Of a stretch of DNA of 60,432 nt, positions 1-9,051 are shown in pieces. Both the position numbers and the translations under genes were made by a program. Under the pieces are notes generated by a model, which was given only the letters and a program-made list of their open reading frames with translations, was not told where the DNA came from and ran no database searches. Within the stretch, counting starts at the first letter, position 1; every line of letters starts with the position of its first letter. Location: positions 1 through 60,432 of the forward strand of contig CAIPPO010000144.1 in the NCBI GenBank assembly GCA_903866915.1, written 5' to 3'. The stretch comes from an uncultured Mucilaginibacter sp. Its GTDB lineage: Bacteria > Bacteroidota > Bacteroidia > Sphingobacteriales > Sphingobacteriaceae.

Positions 1-2535
1 GATGCCATCAACGGTTTCTCTTATTACGTAACGCAACAAGGAAAGGAGCAGTTACGTGCGATGGCAGTTAGAGCTTATACCAACGCATTATCAAAGATCA
101 CCGATAAATACAACCAGGCATTCATCATCAGCCAGTTGCAAATTATTGGTGAAGATGACGCTGTACCAACTTTAAAGAAATACCTGAGCGATGAACGCCT
201 GGTCGACCCTGCCGCGCGTGCACTGGTTAAGGTTAATACGCCTTTGTCAAAGAGTACTCTATTGCAGGCATTGAAAGGTTCTTCAGGCCAGGCCCGTTTA
301 TCATTGGTTGAAGCTTTGGGCGATAGTGAATATTCGCTGGCCGCCAGTGATATAGCCGGATTAATCGGACAGGATAAAAAATTAGATAGGGTTGCGCTGT
401 ATGCCCTGGCCCATATTGCCAGTTTAAAGTCGGCAGGGGTGCTGGCACAAGCCACCCAAAAAGCCGGGTATACACTTGATGAATCAAATGCAACTTCAGC
501 ATATGTTATTTGTATAGGTAACCTTGCTAAAAAGGGATTGGCAACCAACGCTTTTACGCTTGCAAAAAATTTGCAGGCGAAGGCCGCGAAAGCTGGCCAG
601 GTGCAAACCCAAACCGCAGCGCTGAAATTATTGGTTGATATCAGGGGTGCAAAAAGTACGCCGCTGCTTGTACAGGCTATCAGCGACAAAAATCCGCAAT
701 ACCGTGCTGCTGCGTTGAAATATGCTGCGCCGTACTTAAACCCAGCTTCGGTTCAACTTTGGTTGAAGGCACTGGCGGGTGTTGATAATACTACCAAAGC
801 AGAGCTCATTACCTTCCTGGGTAACAACCACGTTGTTGCTGCCTTGCCAGCAATTACTAAATCACTCAATGATACGGACCCGGCAATTGTTTTAGCTGCC
901 ATAAAGTCTGCACAACAAATTGGTCAGGATAAATCTATCGCCGACCTGATAAGGATAATAAAAGGCGGCAATGCCGACTATATTACTGCAGTACAAAATG
1001 CTTTATTGGTTGTTAAAGGACCTTCAGTGGTTGGAAAAGTAGCAAATGCCCTGCCAGATGCACCAGCTACCGGGAAGGTGGCTTTGATAAACGTTCTGGC
1101 AGCAAGACGTGCTCACGACAAGATCGACATTGTTTTGCCTTTGTTGAACAATACCGATACGCAGGTAAAATCGGCGGCTTATAGTTCGCTTCAATACCTT
1201 GCCGAAGATAGCAACCTGCCCCAGCTATTTATTCTTTTGAGCAAAGCCAGCGACCCTGCAAGTTCAACGGATATACAGGCTGCGATTAATGCAGTGATAA
1301 GCCGCTTGAAAAACCCGGAAGCACAAAACAGCCTAGCATTGCAGCAATTGAACAACGCACCTGCCAATCAAAAAACTCTCTATTTTAATATTCTGGCTGG
1401 AATAGGCGATAAAGCTTCACTCAATGCAGTATCAAAGGCCTATGATAATGGTGATCAGGATTCCAAAAAAGCTGCAGTAACGGCGTTATCACAATGGGTT
1501 AATGGAAGCGCAGTAAGGGAGCTATTGCAAATCAGCAAGAGTGCCAATGACCGCGGTCTGCAAAACAAGGCATTTAGCGGTTTAGTAACCCTGATTGGGA
1601 AATCAGATTTTTCAGCCGACGAGAAAGTGATCTTCCTTCGCGAAGCTATGGCTATAGCGCAGAATAATGAGCAGCGCAGCCTGGTGTTGGAGTCGCTTGT
1701 AAATGACAAAACCTATGTGGCACTGTTATTTGTAGCCAATTACCTGGACGACCCCCAACTGCAGGCCGCGGCCTCTGAAGCCGTAGTTAGTATTGCACTA
1801 TCGAGCAAAGAATTTTATGGCAATGATGTCAGAAATATTTTAAATAAAGTGATCGCAATGCGTCGCGGTGGTGACGGTGATTATGAGCGTGAAGCCATTA
1901 AAAAGTTTGTTGCAGAAATGCCGGCTGGAGAAGGATTTGTTGCACTGTTTAACAATAAAGACCTGAGCGGCTGGAAGGGCTTGGTCGAAAACCCGATCGC
2001 CCGCAGTAAAATGGATGCTGCCGCACTGGCAAAAGCCCAGCAAAAAGCCGATTCTGTCATGCGCAAAGGCTGGTATGTGAAAGATAGCGTACTCAACTTC
2101 AGCGGCGATGGCGACAATATTTGTACAGTAAAACAATACCGGAATTTCGATATGTACGTCGATTGGAAAATAGAGCCTAAAGGCGATGCCGGTATTTATT
2201 TACGTGGTTCGCCTCAAGTGCAGATCTGGGATACTTCACGCGTAGATGTGGGTGCACAGGTAGGTTCGGGTGGCTTATACAACAACCAGGCGCATGAAAG
2301 CAAGCCTTCAAAGCTGGCTGATAACGCGATAGGCGAATGGAATAGTTTCCATATTATCATGAAAGATGATAAAGTCACCGTTTATTTCAATGGAGTTTTG
2401 GTGGTTGATAATGTGGTGCTTGATAATTACTGGGACCGCAAGTTACCTATTTTCCCGAAAGAACAGATCGAATTGCAGGCCCACGGTACCCATGTTTATT
2501 ACCGGGATATTTATTTGAAGGAATTACCCGAGTAA
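1..2535 (+). CDS. HEAT-repeat protein with C-terminal DUF1080 (3-keto-disaccharide hydrolase) domain, 5' truncated
   Basis: The reading frame is open from base 1, so the true start lies before the window and the Met at 61 is probably internal. From that Met, about 600 residues are repeated alpha-helical units rich in Ala and Leu, typical of HEAT/PBS-lyase repeats that form a protein-binding solenoid. Residues about 623-824 match the DUF1080 jelly-roll fold, opening with VALFNNKDLSGWKG and containing GDAGIYLRGSPQVQIWD. DUF1080 proteins are exported glycan-associated proteins and some hydrolyse 3-keto-disaccharides. The next gene, a Gfo/Idh oxidoreductase, follows after 23 bases, which fits a shared role in keto-sugar metabolism. 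The signal peptide cannot be checked because the N-terminus is missing. Domain call firm, substrate unknown. Confidence 0.88.
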   Translation, partial: DAINGFSYYVTQQGKEQLRAMAVRAYTNALSKITDKYNQAFIISQLQIIGEDDAVPTLKKYLSDERLVDPAARALVKVNTPLSKSTLLQALKGSSGQARLSLVEALGDSEYSLAASDIAGLIGQDKKLDRVALYALAHIASLKSAGVLAQATQKAGYTLDESNATSAYVICIGNLAKKGLATNAFTLAKNLQAKAAKAGQVQTQTAALKLLVDIRGAKSTPLLVQAISDKNPQYRAAALKYAAPYLNPASVQLWLKALAGVDNTTKAELITFLGNNHVVAALPAITKSLNDTDPAIVLAAIKSAQQIGQDKSIADLIRIIKGGNADYITAVQNALLVVKGPSVVGKVANALPDAPATGKVALINVLAARRAHDKIDIVLPLLNNTDTQVKSAAYSSLQYLAEDSNLPQLFILLSKASDPASSTDIQAAINAVISRLKNPEAQNSLALQQLNNAPANQKTLYFNILAGIGDKASLNAVSKAYDNGDQDSKKAAVTALSQWVNGSAVRELLQISKSANDRGLQNKAFSGLVTLIGKSDFSADEKVIFLREAMAIAQNNEQRSLVLESLVNDKTYVALLFVANYLDDPQLQAAASEAVVSIALSSKEFYGNDVRNILNKVIAMRRGGDGDYEREAIKKFVAEMPAGEGFVALFNNKDLSGWKGLVENPIARSKMDAAALAKAQQKADSVMRKGWYVKDSVLNFSGDGDNICTVKQYRNFDMYVDWKIEPKGDAGIYLRGSPQVQIWDTSRVDVGAQVGSGGLYNNQAHESKPSKLADNAIGEWNSFHIIMKDDKVTVYFNGVLVVDNVVLDNYWDRKLPIFPKEQIELQAHGTHVYYRDIYLKELPE

Positions 2536-2558
2536 AATATTGGGGTTATACTGACGCA

Positions 2559-3629
2559 ATGATTATGAAAAAAATTCTCAATACCGGGCTAATTGGGTTC
2601 GGTAATTCGGGGCAAACATTCTTTGCCCCTTTTATTGCAGCCGATCCTGGTTTTAATCTGGCAAAGATCAGCACTTCGGATGCCGGCAGGGCGCAACTAG
2701 CCGTGTCGATCTACCCGGATGTCGTAGTTGTAAATTCGGCAGATGAGATTATTAACGACCCCAGTATCGACCTGGTATTAATAGGCTCTCCCAATACAAG
2801 CCATTTTGAATGGACCCAAAAAGCCCTACAGGCCGGAAAGCATGTGCTGGTAGAAAAGCCTTTTACCGTTACCAGCGCCGAGGCTGATGAACTTATTGCA
2901 TTGGCTAAAAAACAAAACCTGGTATTAAGCGTACACCACAACAGGCGTTTTGATAGCGGAACTAAAACCTTAAAAAAAGTTCTGACAAGTGGACTATTGG
3001 GGCATTTGGTTGAGTTGGAGGTGCATTATGACCGATACCGGCTTAACTTGCGTCCGGAAGCCTGGCGCGAGAAGCCATTACCAGGATCAGGGACTTTTTA
3101 CGATCTAGGCGCTCACCTCATTGACTCTACATTGGATCTATTTGGTAAACCGATAGAGATTACCTGTTTTTTGATCACCCAACGTCCGGGAGGGCTGCAG
3201 GTAGAAGACAATTTCGAGCTGATATTATGGTATCCCGGTTTAAAAGTAACGCTTAAAGGGGGCATGCTTGTGAAAGAACCGGGACCGGTTTACACGGCTT
3301 TTGGCTATAACGGCACCTTTATCAAATACGGGATGGATGTGCAGGAAGAAGCCCTGAAAGCCGGTCGTACACCAGACGAGCCCGGTTGGGGAATTGAGCC
3401 TGAAAATATCTGGGGCCATGTTACTTACGACAAGGGCGGTAAAACCATCAGCGAGACAATACCTAGTGAACCTGGTCGTTATCAGGACCTGTTCAGCAAT
3501 GTTCGTGAAGCGATACTAGGCGTAGATGAACTCATTGTAAAACCCGAAGAGGCCCGAACTACTATTCGTATCATCGAACTCGCAATTGAAAGTAGTTTAA
3601 CAAAAAGAACAGTTGCTTATAGGGATTAA
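2559..3629 (+). CDS. Gfo/Idh/MocA family oxidoreductase
   Basis: This is an NAD(P)-dependent sugar or polyol dehydrogenase of the Gfo/Idh/MocA family, normal length at 356 residues. The N-terminal Rossmann motif GLIGFGNSG is near residues 11-19 and the family EKPF motif is at residues 99-102; the C-terminal half has the usual alpha/beta substrate domain with DLGAHLIDS. The sequence starts ATG-ATT-ATG, so translation could also begin at 2565 (MKKILN). It follows the DUF1080 protein by 23 bases, probably in one operon; in this phylum such pairs commonly process keto-sugars. No signal peptide is seen, so it should be cytoplasmic. The exact substrate cannot be told from sequence. Confidence 0.9.
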   Translation: MIMKKILNTGLIGFGNSGQTFFAPFIAADPGFNLAKISTSDAGRAQLAVSIYPDVVVVNSADEIINDPSIDLVLIGSPNTSHFEWTQKALQAGKHVLVEKPFTVTSAEADELIALAKKQNLVLSVHHNRRFDSGTKTLKKVLTSGLLGHLVELEVHYDRYRLNLRPEAWREKPLPGSGTFYDLGAHLIDSTLDLFGKPIEITCFLITQRPGGLQVEDNFELILWYPGLKVTLKGGMLVKEPGPVYTAFGYNGTFIKYGMDVQEEALKAGRTPDEPGWGIEPENIWGHVTYDKGGKTISETIPSEPGRYQDLFSNVREAILGVDELIVKPEEARTTIRIIELAIESSLTKRTVAYRD

Positions 3630-3740
3630 AGTGATTGGGGATTATTTATCGGATTTGGTTATCAGGTAATGAAAACTGGCGTTGCAATCTCCAAATGAAT
3701 ATAGACCATCAGCTATTAACAATGAATCATTTACCCAAAC

Positions 3741-4742
3741 CTACGACCCGGCGTAAATAATAAACCCCAGCCCCGCAACAAAAAACACGAACATTGCAGC
3801 CAAACGGGCATTGACGCCTTTAGGTACATTTGCAAATTCACGCCAGACAAAAACGCCCCATAGCGCGGCAACCAGCGTAGCGCCCTGGCCAAGCCCGTAA
3901 GAAATGGCTGGCCCGGCTTTACCTGCCGCTACCAAATTAAGTGAGTTACCCAATCCCCATATCAAGCCCCCTAATACGCCTACGAGGTGGGTCCGGAACC
4001 GGCAGGCAAAATACTGCCTATAGTTAACTGGAGGCCCTTCTATGGGCCTTTTCATCAGTAGGGTATTGAATAAAAAATTGGATAGAAAAATTCCAACAGA
4101 AAAAACAAAAACGGCAGTGTAAGGTGTCATTTTACCCGCAGCCGGATGCGCGAAATTATCCAGGTCCATAGCACCGGCAATAAAACGATAGAAGAATGAC
4201 ATTAACAATCCGGCAATCAGTGAAATGATTACGCCTCTGGGGGATACTTTTTTCCCGGAGCCACCTGCCCTGAGATAGGCCAATGCGTTCAGGATAATGG
4301 CCAAAGTGACGCAAGCTACGCCTACAAATAATAAAACCGGGTCGCCCTTTTGTGCGGCGAAATAATTAATAAGAACCCCCAGGATTAAAGCTAAGCCAAT
4401 ACCTACCGGAAAGGCAACCGCCATACCGGCAATAGCGATTGCAGCTGAGAAAAGGATATTTGCCGCGTTAAATACCACACCGCCAATTAGGGCACTCAAA
4501 ATATTACTGGCAGAAGCCTGTTGCAAATCTGTGCTAAAGCTACGCCCTTCGCTGCCTATGCTTCCGAGTGTTAACGCAGAAACCAGAGAGAATAGTAAAA
4601 TTCCGAGCACATAATCCCAGTAAAACAACTCGAAGCGGAGCGTTTTGCCAGCAAGTTTTTGCGTATTGGCCCATGAGCCCCAGCAAAGCATGGTAACTAC
4701 ACAAAATAAAACCGCGGTAGCGTAAGCATGAACAACGTACAT
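3741..4742 (-). CDS. GRP-type sugar transporter, probable ribose uptake
   Basis: This 333-residue protein is almost entirely hydrophobic, with about ten membrane spans, and resembles the glucose/ribose porter (GRP, RbsU/GlcU-like) branch of the drug/metabolite transporter superfamily. It starts MYVVHAYATAVLFCV and contains the early CWGSWANTQK segment typical of that family. It lies 9 bases downstream of a ribokinase gene on the same strand, so the pair is very likely an operon for uptake of ribose or another nucleoside-derived sugar followed by phosphorylation. It would act in the inner membrane. The substrate assignment rests on the neighbour rather than on residues that I can read. Confidence 0.8.
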   Translation of the reverse strand: MYVVHAYATAVLFCVVTMLCWGSWANTQKLAGKTLRFELFYWDYVLGILLFSLVSALTLGSIGSEGRSFSTDLQQASASNILSALIGGVVFNAANILFSAAIAIAGMAVAFPVGIGLALILGVLINYFAAQKGDPVLLFVGVACVTLAIILNALAYLRAGGSGKKVSPRGVIISLIAGLLMSFFYRFIAGAMDLDNFAHPAAGKMTPYTAVFVFSVGIFLSNFLFNTLLMKRPIEGPPVNYRQYFACRFRTHLVGVLGGLIWGLGNSLNLVAAGKAGPAISYGLGQGATLVAALWGVFVWREFANVPKGVNARLAAMFVFFVAGLGFIIYAGS

Positions 4743-4751
4743 GGTGCTGAT

Positions 4752-5678
4752 CTATAAAAATTTAAAATGTTTATTTTCCAGTTCATTGCGATAAGGAGCG
4801 GCGGCTTGCGCACCAAAGCGGGTTACACTGATCGCGGCAGCGCGGCAGCCGAAAGCAACCGCATCTTGCAGGGATTGCCCTTCGCTCAATGCAACGGCGA
4901 GCGCGCCATTGAAAACATCGCCAGCAGCTGTAGTATCTACCGCATCAACTAAGGGGGCCTCGACCAGTAGTTCAGTATCGGCACTGCTAATCCAGGCGCC
5001 TTTGGATCCAAGCGTGATGATCACTGTCTTTACACCTCTGGAACGGATAGCATAAGCTGCGGCTTGAACACTATCCAAATCAGTAATGGTTCGCCCGCTA
5101 AGCATTTCAGCTTCTGTCTCATTTGGCGTAATGATACTGACCTGATTTAGCAATTCATCCGGCAAAATCCTTGCAGGAGCAGGATTCAGGATGAGCATTG
5201 CGCCGCCCATTGCAGTTAATGATGCCGCAAATTGGACGGTCTCTAAGGGAATCTCGAGCTGGACCAAAACAATAGCTTTGTTATTGATCAATGTTTCGGC
5301 TGGCAAAAGGTCCTCAGGAGAAAGCGTTCCATTAGCACCTGGTGCAACCACAATCGTATTTTCGGCATGATCGTCAACGGTAATAAGCGCTACGCCCGAA
5401 GGGTTTTGGATGTCCCGGCGTATAAAATCGATGTTAATACCTTCGTCTCTGAACTGCTTTATAGCAGTTTCACCAAACACATCATTACCTGTTTTGGCGA
5501 TAAAGACTACCACACCACCAAGTCGTTTGGCTGCTACAGCCTGGTTGGCGCCTTTGCCACCCGGATTCATAAAAAAGCTACCGCCCAACAACGTTTCGCC
5601 GGGCAATGGCAAATGCGGGGCACGGATTACCATATCGGTATTGGTGCTGCCTATAACAACAATTGACGGATGGTTCAT
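4752..5678 (-). CDS. rbsK: Ribokinase
   Basis: A PfkB-family sugar kinase of 308 residues, the normal size for ribokinase, which phosphorylates ribose to ribose 5-phosphate with ATP. The N-terminal substrate motif NPGGKGANQAVAA (residues about 38-50) is intact. The C-terminal catalytic motif reads DTTAAGD, one residue different from the commoner DTTGAGD; the catalytic Asp is present. The sugar transporter gene follows 9 bases later, supporting a ribose uptake and activation operon. The assignment to ribose rather than another sugar is inference from the overall similarity and this neighbour. A weak promoter-like sequence lies just upstream, but no exact TAnnTTTG. Confidence 0.9.
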   Translation of the reverse strand: MNHPSIVVIGSTNTDMVIRAPHLPLPGETLLGGSFFMNPGGKGANQAVAAKRLGGVVVFIAKTGNDVFGETAIKQFRDEGINIDFIRRDIQNPSGVALITVDDHAENTIVVAPGANGTLSPEDLLPAETLINNKAIVLVQLEIPLETVQFAASLTAMGGAMLILNPAPARILPDELLNQVSIITPNETEAEMLSGRTITDLDSVQAAAYAIRSRGVKTVIITLGSKGAWISSADTELLVEAPLVDAVDTTAAGDVFNGALAVALSEGQSLQDAVAFGCRAAAISVTRFGAQAAAPYRNELENKHFKFL

Positions 5679-5991
5679 AATCGGTATCTTAAAATTACTT
5701 TTTATTTAGTGATTTTCCTATTCGAAGCAGAAATCAGTAAGGAACATATCTTTCACCAAAATCAATCTCAAACTTCAAAAAACCAGCCACTTCACCATGA
5801 CCGATAATAGCTGAAATGCTTACTTATACGTCAGTATCCGTCGAAATGAAATAGGTGTGGCATGGTATTTCGTATATTTAATTACCCAATAAATAGCTAA
5901 GAAATCCGTTAATAAAGGATAGGAAATAACCAGAAAAGTTGCCTACGGACTGAGGTCCATTTTCGGGCGGCGAAATAATAATAACAAAACC
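5679..5991. other. Divergent intergenic region between rbsK and the DUF6515 gene
   Basis: This 313-base AT-rich gap lies between two divergently read genes and must hold both promoters. I see no exact TAnnTTTG element, long inverted repeat, terminator or convincing small ORF. A short hydrophilic ORF read on the minus strand from 6268 only shadows the DUF6515 gene. Confidence 0.5.
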
Positions 5992-6939
5992 ATGAAATCG
6001 ATATTTCAAAATGCAAAACAAGCCGGCATGATAGCAGTTTTGTGTGTCTTTTTAACTGTGCAGGGCATGGCGCAGCGTGGTGGCCATTCAGGTGGCGGTC
6101 ATAGTAGTGGTGGCGGTGCTGTTGGAGGAGGTGGCAGCCATGGAAACAGCGGCTTTTCAATTTCCCATAGCAACAATGTTGGGATAGCACGTGGTAGCAA
6201 TAATCCAGGGGTTCGCAGTTATTCAGTACGTCCATCGGTGGGTGTACGAAATAGCGGAATTGCACCACGTGGTTATATTCGCTCAGTTAATGCCAGCGGT
6301 GCTCATACGCTTGCCAACCGTGGTTTTGTGAAAGGCAGTTACGGGCATAGTTATGCCGCGGGTGGTGTATATGCGCGCCCTTATGGCTGGAGGAATCACG
6401 GCGGATTCTTTTACTCACACGGATATTATGGAAGCTTATACTATCCCTGGTTAGGACTGAGTTTCGGTTATTTACCCTGGGGCTATTATCCCTTCTGGTG
6501 GGGTGGAACTAATTTTTACTACAGCGATGGTCTATTTTATCAATATAATAACCAAGAATACACGGTTGTTGAACCACCACTGGGTGCGCAAGTAGACAAA
6601 TTACCAGTCAAGGCACAGTCAATCGTTATTGACGGGCAGCAGTATTACGAGTTGAACGGCGTCTATTACCAGGCTGTAACTAAAGACGATGGCACTTCCG
6701 TTTACGAGGTTGCCGGCAAAGACGGCGAATTAAATACCAATGCGGGAACAGGTGCTGATGCGGTAATACCTAAAATAGGCGATATTACTTCGAACCTACC
6801 AGCCGATAGCCGCAAAGTTAAGTTAAATGGCCAAACGTTGTTTGTTTCTGATGATGGCATCTATTACCAGGAAACAAGCACTCCCGATGGTAAAAAAGCT
6901 TTTAAGATTGTCGCAATTGAGACCGATGACCAACAATAA
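5992..6939 (+). CDS. Exported DUF6515-family protein, Gly/His/Ser-rich
   Basis: A 315-residue protein with a clear signal peptide (hydrophobic stretch about residues 12-26, ending VQGMAQ). The mature N-terminus is a low-complexity region of Gly, His and Ser, followed by an aromatic segment rich in Tyr, Trp and Gly. The C-terminal half carries the repeated pattern of DUF6515 proteins: IVIDGQQYYELNGVYYQ, then VKLNGQTLFVSDDGIYYQ, each a short beta module ending in GxYYQ. Function is unknown; such proteins are common in Bacteroidota and probably sit in the periplasm or at the surface. It is monocistronic here, with the TetR gene convergent behind it. Confidence 0.82.
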   Translation: MKSIFQNAKQAGMIAVLCVFLTVQGMAQRGGHSGGGHSSGGGAVGGGGSHGNSGFSISHSNNVGIARGSNNPGVRSYSVRPSVGVRNSGIAPRGYIRSVNASGAHTLANRGFVKGSYGHSYAAGGVYARPYGWRNHGGFFYSHGYYGSLYYPWLGLSFGYLPWGYYPFWWGGTNFYYSDGLFYQYNNQEYTVVEPPLGAQVDKLPVKAQSIVIDGQQYYELNGVYYQAVTKDDGTSVYEVAGKDGELNTNAGTGADAVIPKIGDITSNLPADSRKVKLNGQTLFVSDDGIYYQETSTPDGKKAFKIVAIETDDQQ

Positions 6940-7018
6940 AGGGCGAGCAAATATTTGATTCTTAACAAAATAGCATCAGGAAAGCACCTCGGCTGGAGGC
7001 CATTTGTTGGCAATTCAA

Positions 7019-7600
7019 TTAAACAGTTAAAGCTGCTTTAACCAAATAGGGCAAAATCTCTTTCTGAAAGGAGACGAAGTTTTTGCGCACATCGGAGTCG
7101 CTGACAGAGGTAAAAGCAAAACTGAACACAATACTTTTACTGCACTTGATCAGGAAACGTATCCTCTGGGCATAATTTTCGGTTTTTCGGATGCCCCCCA
7201 GATGCATAAAAGAGCTGACAAGCAGATCTTCCAGCTCGTTAGATAGGTTGCGTAAAAACTCCTGTGAGTTAGCCGATTCACGGATAAAGTCCCAGCCTAT
7301 GAACTCGTTGCAAACTGTATAACTCAACCGGCAAGTTTTCATGATGAGGTTGTTGAGCTGTTTTTCTTCGTCGATCTCGTTGGTGTTAACATGCACCAAT
7401 TCGTCAACGTTGACACGAATATAGTCCATCAACAAGGCATGAAGCACTGCTTCCTTACTGTCGAAATATTTGTAAATGGTTGCTTTAGCAATTTTAGCGC
7501 GTTTAGCAATTTCGTTGACGCTGGTCTTGTGATACCCGAATTTGCGGAACAGCTCCTGTGCGGCACGTTTAATGCTTTCTTTGATCTTATCGGCTTCCAT
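7019..7600 (-). CDS. TetR/AcrR family transcriptional regulator
   Basis: A 193-residue regulator. Residues about 8-54 form the TetR DNA-binding domain, with AQELFRKFGYHKTSVNEIAKRA split between the first helices and KATIYKYFDSKEAVLHALL in the recognition helix region. The C-terminal ligand domain is not recognisable, so the inducer is unknown. A perfect 6-3-6 inverted repeat, GTATCA-GTT-TGATAC at 7601-7615, touches the start codon and a TAnnTTTG promoter element lies at 7624-7631, so autorepression is likely. No efflux pump or enzyme gene is adjacent on the same strand, so its targets are probably elsewhere in the genome. Confidence 0.9.
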   Translation of the reverse strand: MEADKIKESIKRAAQELFRKFGYHKTSVNEIAKRAKIAKATIYKYFDSKEAVLHALLMDYIRVNVDELVHVNTNEIDEEKQLNNLIMKTCRLSYTVCNEFIGWDFIRESANSQEFLRNLSNELEDLLVSSFMHLGGIRKTENYAQRIRFLIKCSKSIVFSFAFTSVSDSDVRKNFVSFQKEILPYLVKAALTV

Positions 7601-7615
7601 GTATCAGTTTGATAC
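7601..7615. promoter_or_regulatory. Probable TetR operator (perfect inverted repeat)
   Basis: GTATCA-GTT-TGATAC is a perfect 15-base inverted repeat lying directly against the TetR start codon and downstream of its TAnnTTTG element. The position suits a repressor that blocks its own transcription. It also covers the stop codon of the upstream lipoprotein gene. Confidence 0.6.
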
Positions 7616-8020
7616 AAATATCTCAAAATTACTCACATTTACACTATAAGCGCGCAAGGAACGCGTTGCCGGCGCTTTAACGGGCGTGCCGTCAATCAGT
7701 GAAAATTTCGCTCCACTGCAGGGGTCGGTACAGGTAAGGGTGTTGTTATCGAGTACTACAGCACAATGTGCAGCCGGATTGAAGCTACTGCATGCATCGT
7801 AGGCTGCATAGGTAAGGTCGGCTTCACGGTAGAGGATGATTCCCGCTACACCATAACCCGGTATAATTACTGCACCACCCGGGCTATGCAATGCTGTCAA
7901 CCGCGGATCGTTAACGTCGGCCTCAAAACTAACTGCAACGTTTGGCACTACCGCACCACTTTTACCGCATGAAAAAAATGCCAGTGCAAGCAGGGTCAGC
8001 AGGCAAAGTTTGCGAATCAT
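7604..8020 (-). CDS. Rieske-like lipoprotein lacking iron-sulfur ligands
   Basis: A 138-residue lipoprotein: the signal peptide ends at FFSC (Cys 18). The second half resembles the Rieske fold, with YAAYDACSSFNP where Rieske proteins have C-x-H and CTDPCSGAKFSLIDG where they have CPCHG. Both ligand histidines are replaced by Ser and the first Cys of the second box by Asp, while the Cys pair that normally forms the disulfide seems kept. It therefore probably cannot hold a [2Fe-2S] cluster. The gene overlaps the end of pheS by 4 bases (ATGA), so it is translated from the pheS message. Similar ligand-less forms are common in Sphingobacteria; function unknown. Confidence 0.75.
   Translation of the reverse strand: MIRKLCLLTLLALAFFSCGKSGAVVPNVAVSFEADVNDPRLTALHSPGGAVIIPGYGVAGIILYREADLTYAAYDACSSFNPAAHCAVVLDNNTLTCTDPCSGAKFSLIDGTPVKAPATRSLRAYSVNVSNFEIFVSN
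7624..7631 (-). promoter_or_regulatory. Promoter -7 element of the TetR gene
   Basis: Read on the minus strand this is TAATTTTG, an exact match to the Bacteroidota -7 consensus TAnnTTTG, 24 bases before the start codon. It lies inside the end of the upstream lipoprotein gene. Confidence 0.5.
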
Positions 8021-9051
8021 ATGATCTCTGTTTTAAACTGCTTCAAAAAACGCACATCGTTCTCAGAGAATAAACGCAGATCGCGTATCACATATTTCAA
8101 ATTAGTAATTCTTTCTATACCCATGCCAAAGGCAAAGCCCGTGTATTTTTTACTGTCGATGCCGCAGTTCTCCAAAACATTCGGATCCACCATACCACAA
8201 CCCAGTATCTCAACCCAGCCACTATATTTACACATATTACATCCCGAACCACCGCAAATGGTACAGCTTACATCCATTTCGGCAGATGGCTCTGTAAAAG
8301 GGAAATACGAAGGACGGAAACGAACTTTGGTGCCTTCGCCATAAAGTTCCTGCACAAAGTGGTAAAGTGTTTGTTTAAGATCGGCAAAGCTTACATTTTC
8401 GTCAACATACAAGCCTTCAACCTGGTGGAAGAAGCAATGGGCACGTGCCGAAATTGCCTCGTTACGGTAAACCCTGCCGGGCATAATAGCACGGAAAGGC
8501 GGTTGGCCATTCTCCATCATGCGTACCTGTACAGACGAGGTATGGGTGCGCAGGGCTATGTCGTCCTGGCCGCTATTCTTCTTGATAAAGAAAGTATCCT
8601 GCATATCACGGGCAGGGTGTTCTTCCGGGAAATTAAGAGCCGAAAAATTATGCCAATCGTCTTCGATCTCCGGACCTTCGGCAACTACGAATCCCAGGCG
8701 TTTGAATATATCAACAATCTCGATACGGGTTAAGGATAAAGGATGACGCGAGCCGAGGGCAAAGCCATCACCTGGCAGCGTTAGATCGGTATCGGAGTCC
8801 TGCGTATTGAGTCCTGAATCCAAAGTCTCTTTTAAATGGTTGAATTTAGCTTCGGCGTTTTGCTTAAATTCGTTCAATACCTTACCCAATACGCGCTTTT
8901 CTTCGGAGCCTACGCTTTTGAATTGTTCGAAAAGATCCTTTAAAATACCCTTTGTACCAAGGTATTTGATACGGAAAACTTCAAGTTCATCAGCATTAGC
9001 CGGATTGGCAGCATTGATCTCGGCGGTGTATTGGTTAATGATATCCTGCAT
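8017..9051 (-). CDS. pheS: Phenylalanine--tRNA ligase alpha subunit
   Basis: Catalytic subunit of the (alpha beta)2 phenylalanyl-tRNA synthetase, which charges tRNA-Phe in the cytoplasm. At 344 residues it has the normal length: an N-terminal coiled-coil arm (about 1-100), then class II motifs, including HPLSLT, FRAIMPGRVYRNE with the tRNA/ATP-binding Arg, and FAFGMGIERI (motif 3) near the end. The start codon overlaps the stop of the PIN toxin gene by one base (TAATG), and its own end overlaps the lipoprotein gene by 4 bases, giving a tightly packed operon. The beta subunit gene pheT is not nearby, which is usual in this phylum. Confidence 0.97.
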   Translation of the reverse strand: MQDIINQYTAEINAANPANADELEVFRIKYLGTKGILKDLFEQFKSVGSEEKRVLGKVLNEFKQNAEAKFNHLKETLDSGLNTQDSDTDLTLPGDGFALGSRHPLSLTRIEIVDIFKRLGFVVAEGPEIEDDWHNFSALNFPEEHPARDMQDTFFIKKNSGQDDIALRTHTSSVQVRMMENGQPPFRAIMPGRVYRNEAISARAHCFFHQVEGLYVDENVSFADLKQTLYHFVQELYGEGTKVRFRPSYFPFTEPSAEMDVSCTICGGSGCNMCKYSGWVEILGCGMVDPNVLENCGIDSKKYTGFAFGMGIERITNLKYVIRDLRLFSENDVRFLKQFKTEII

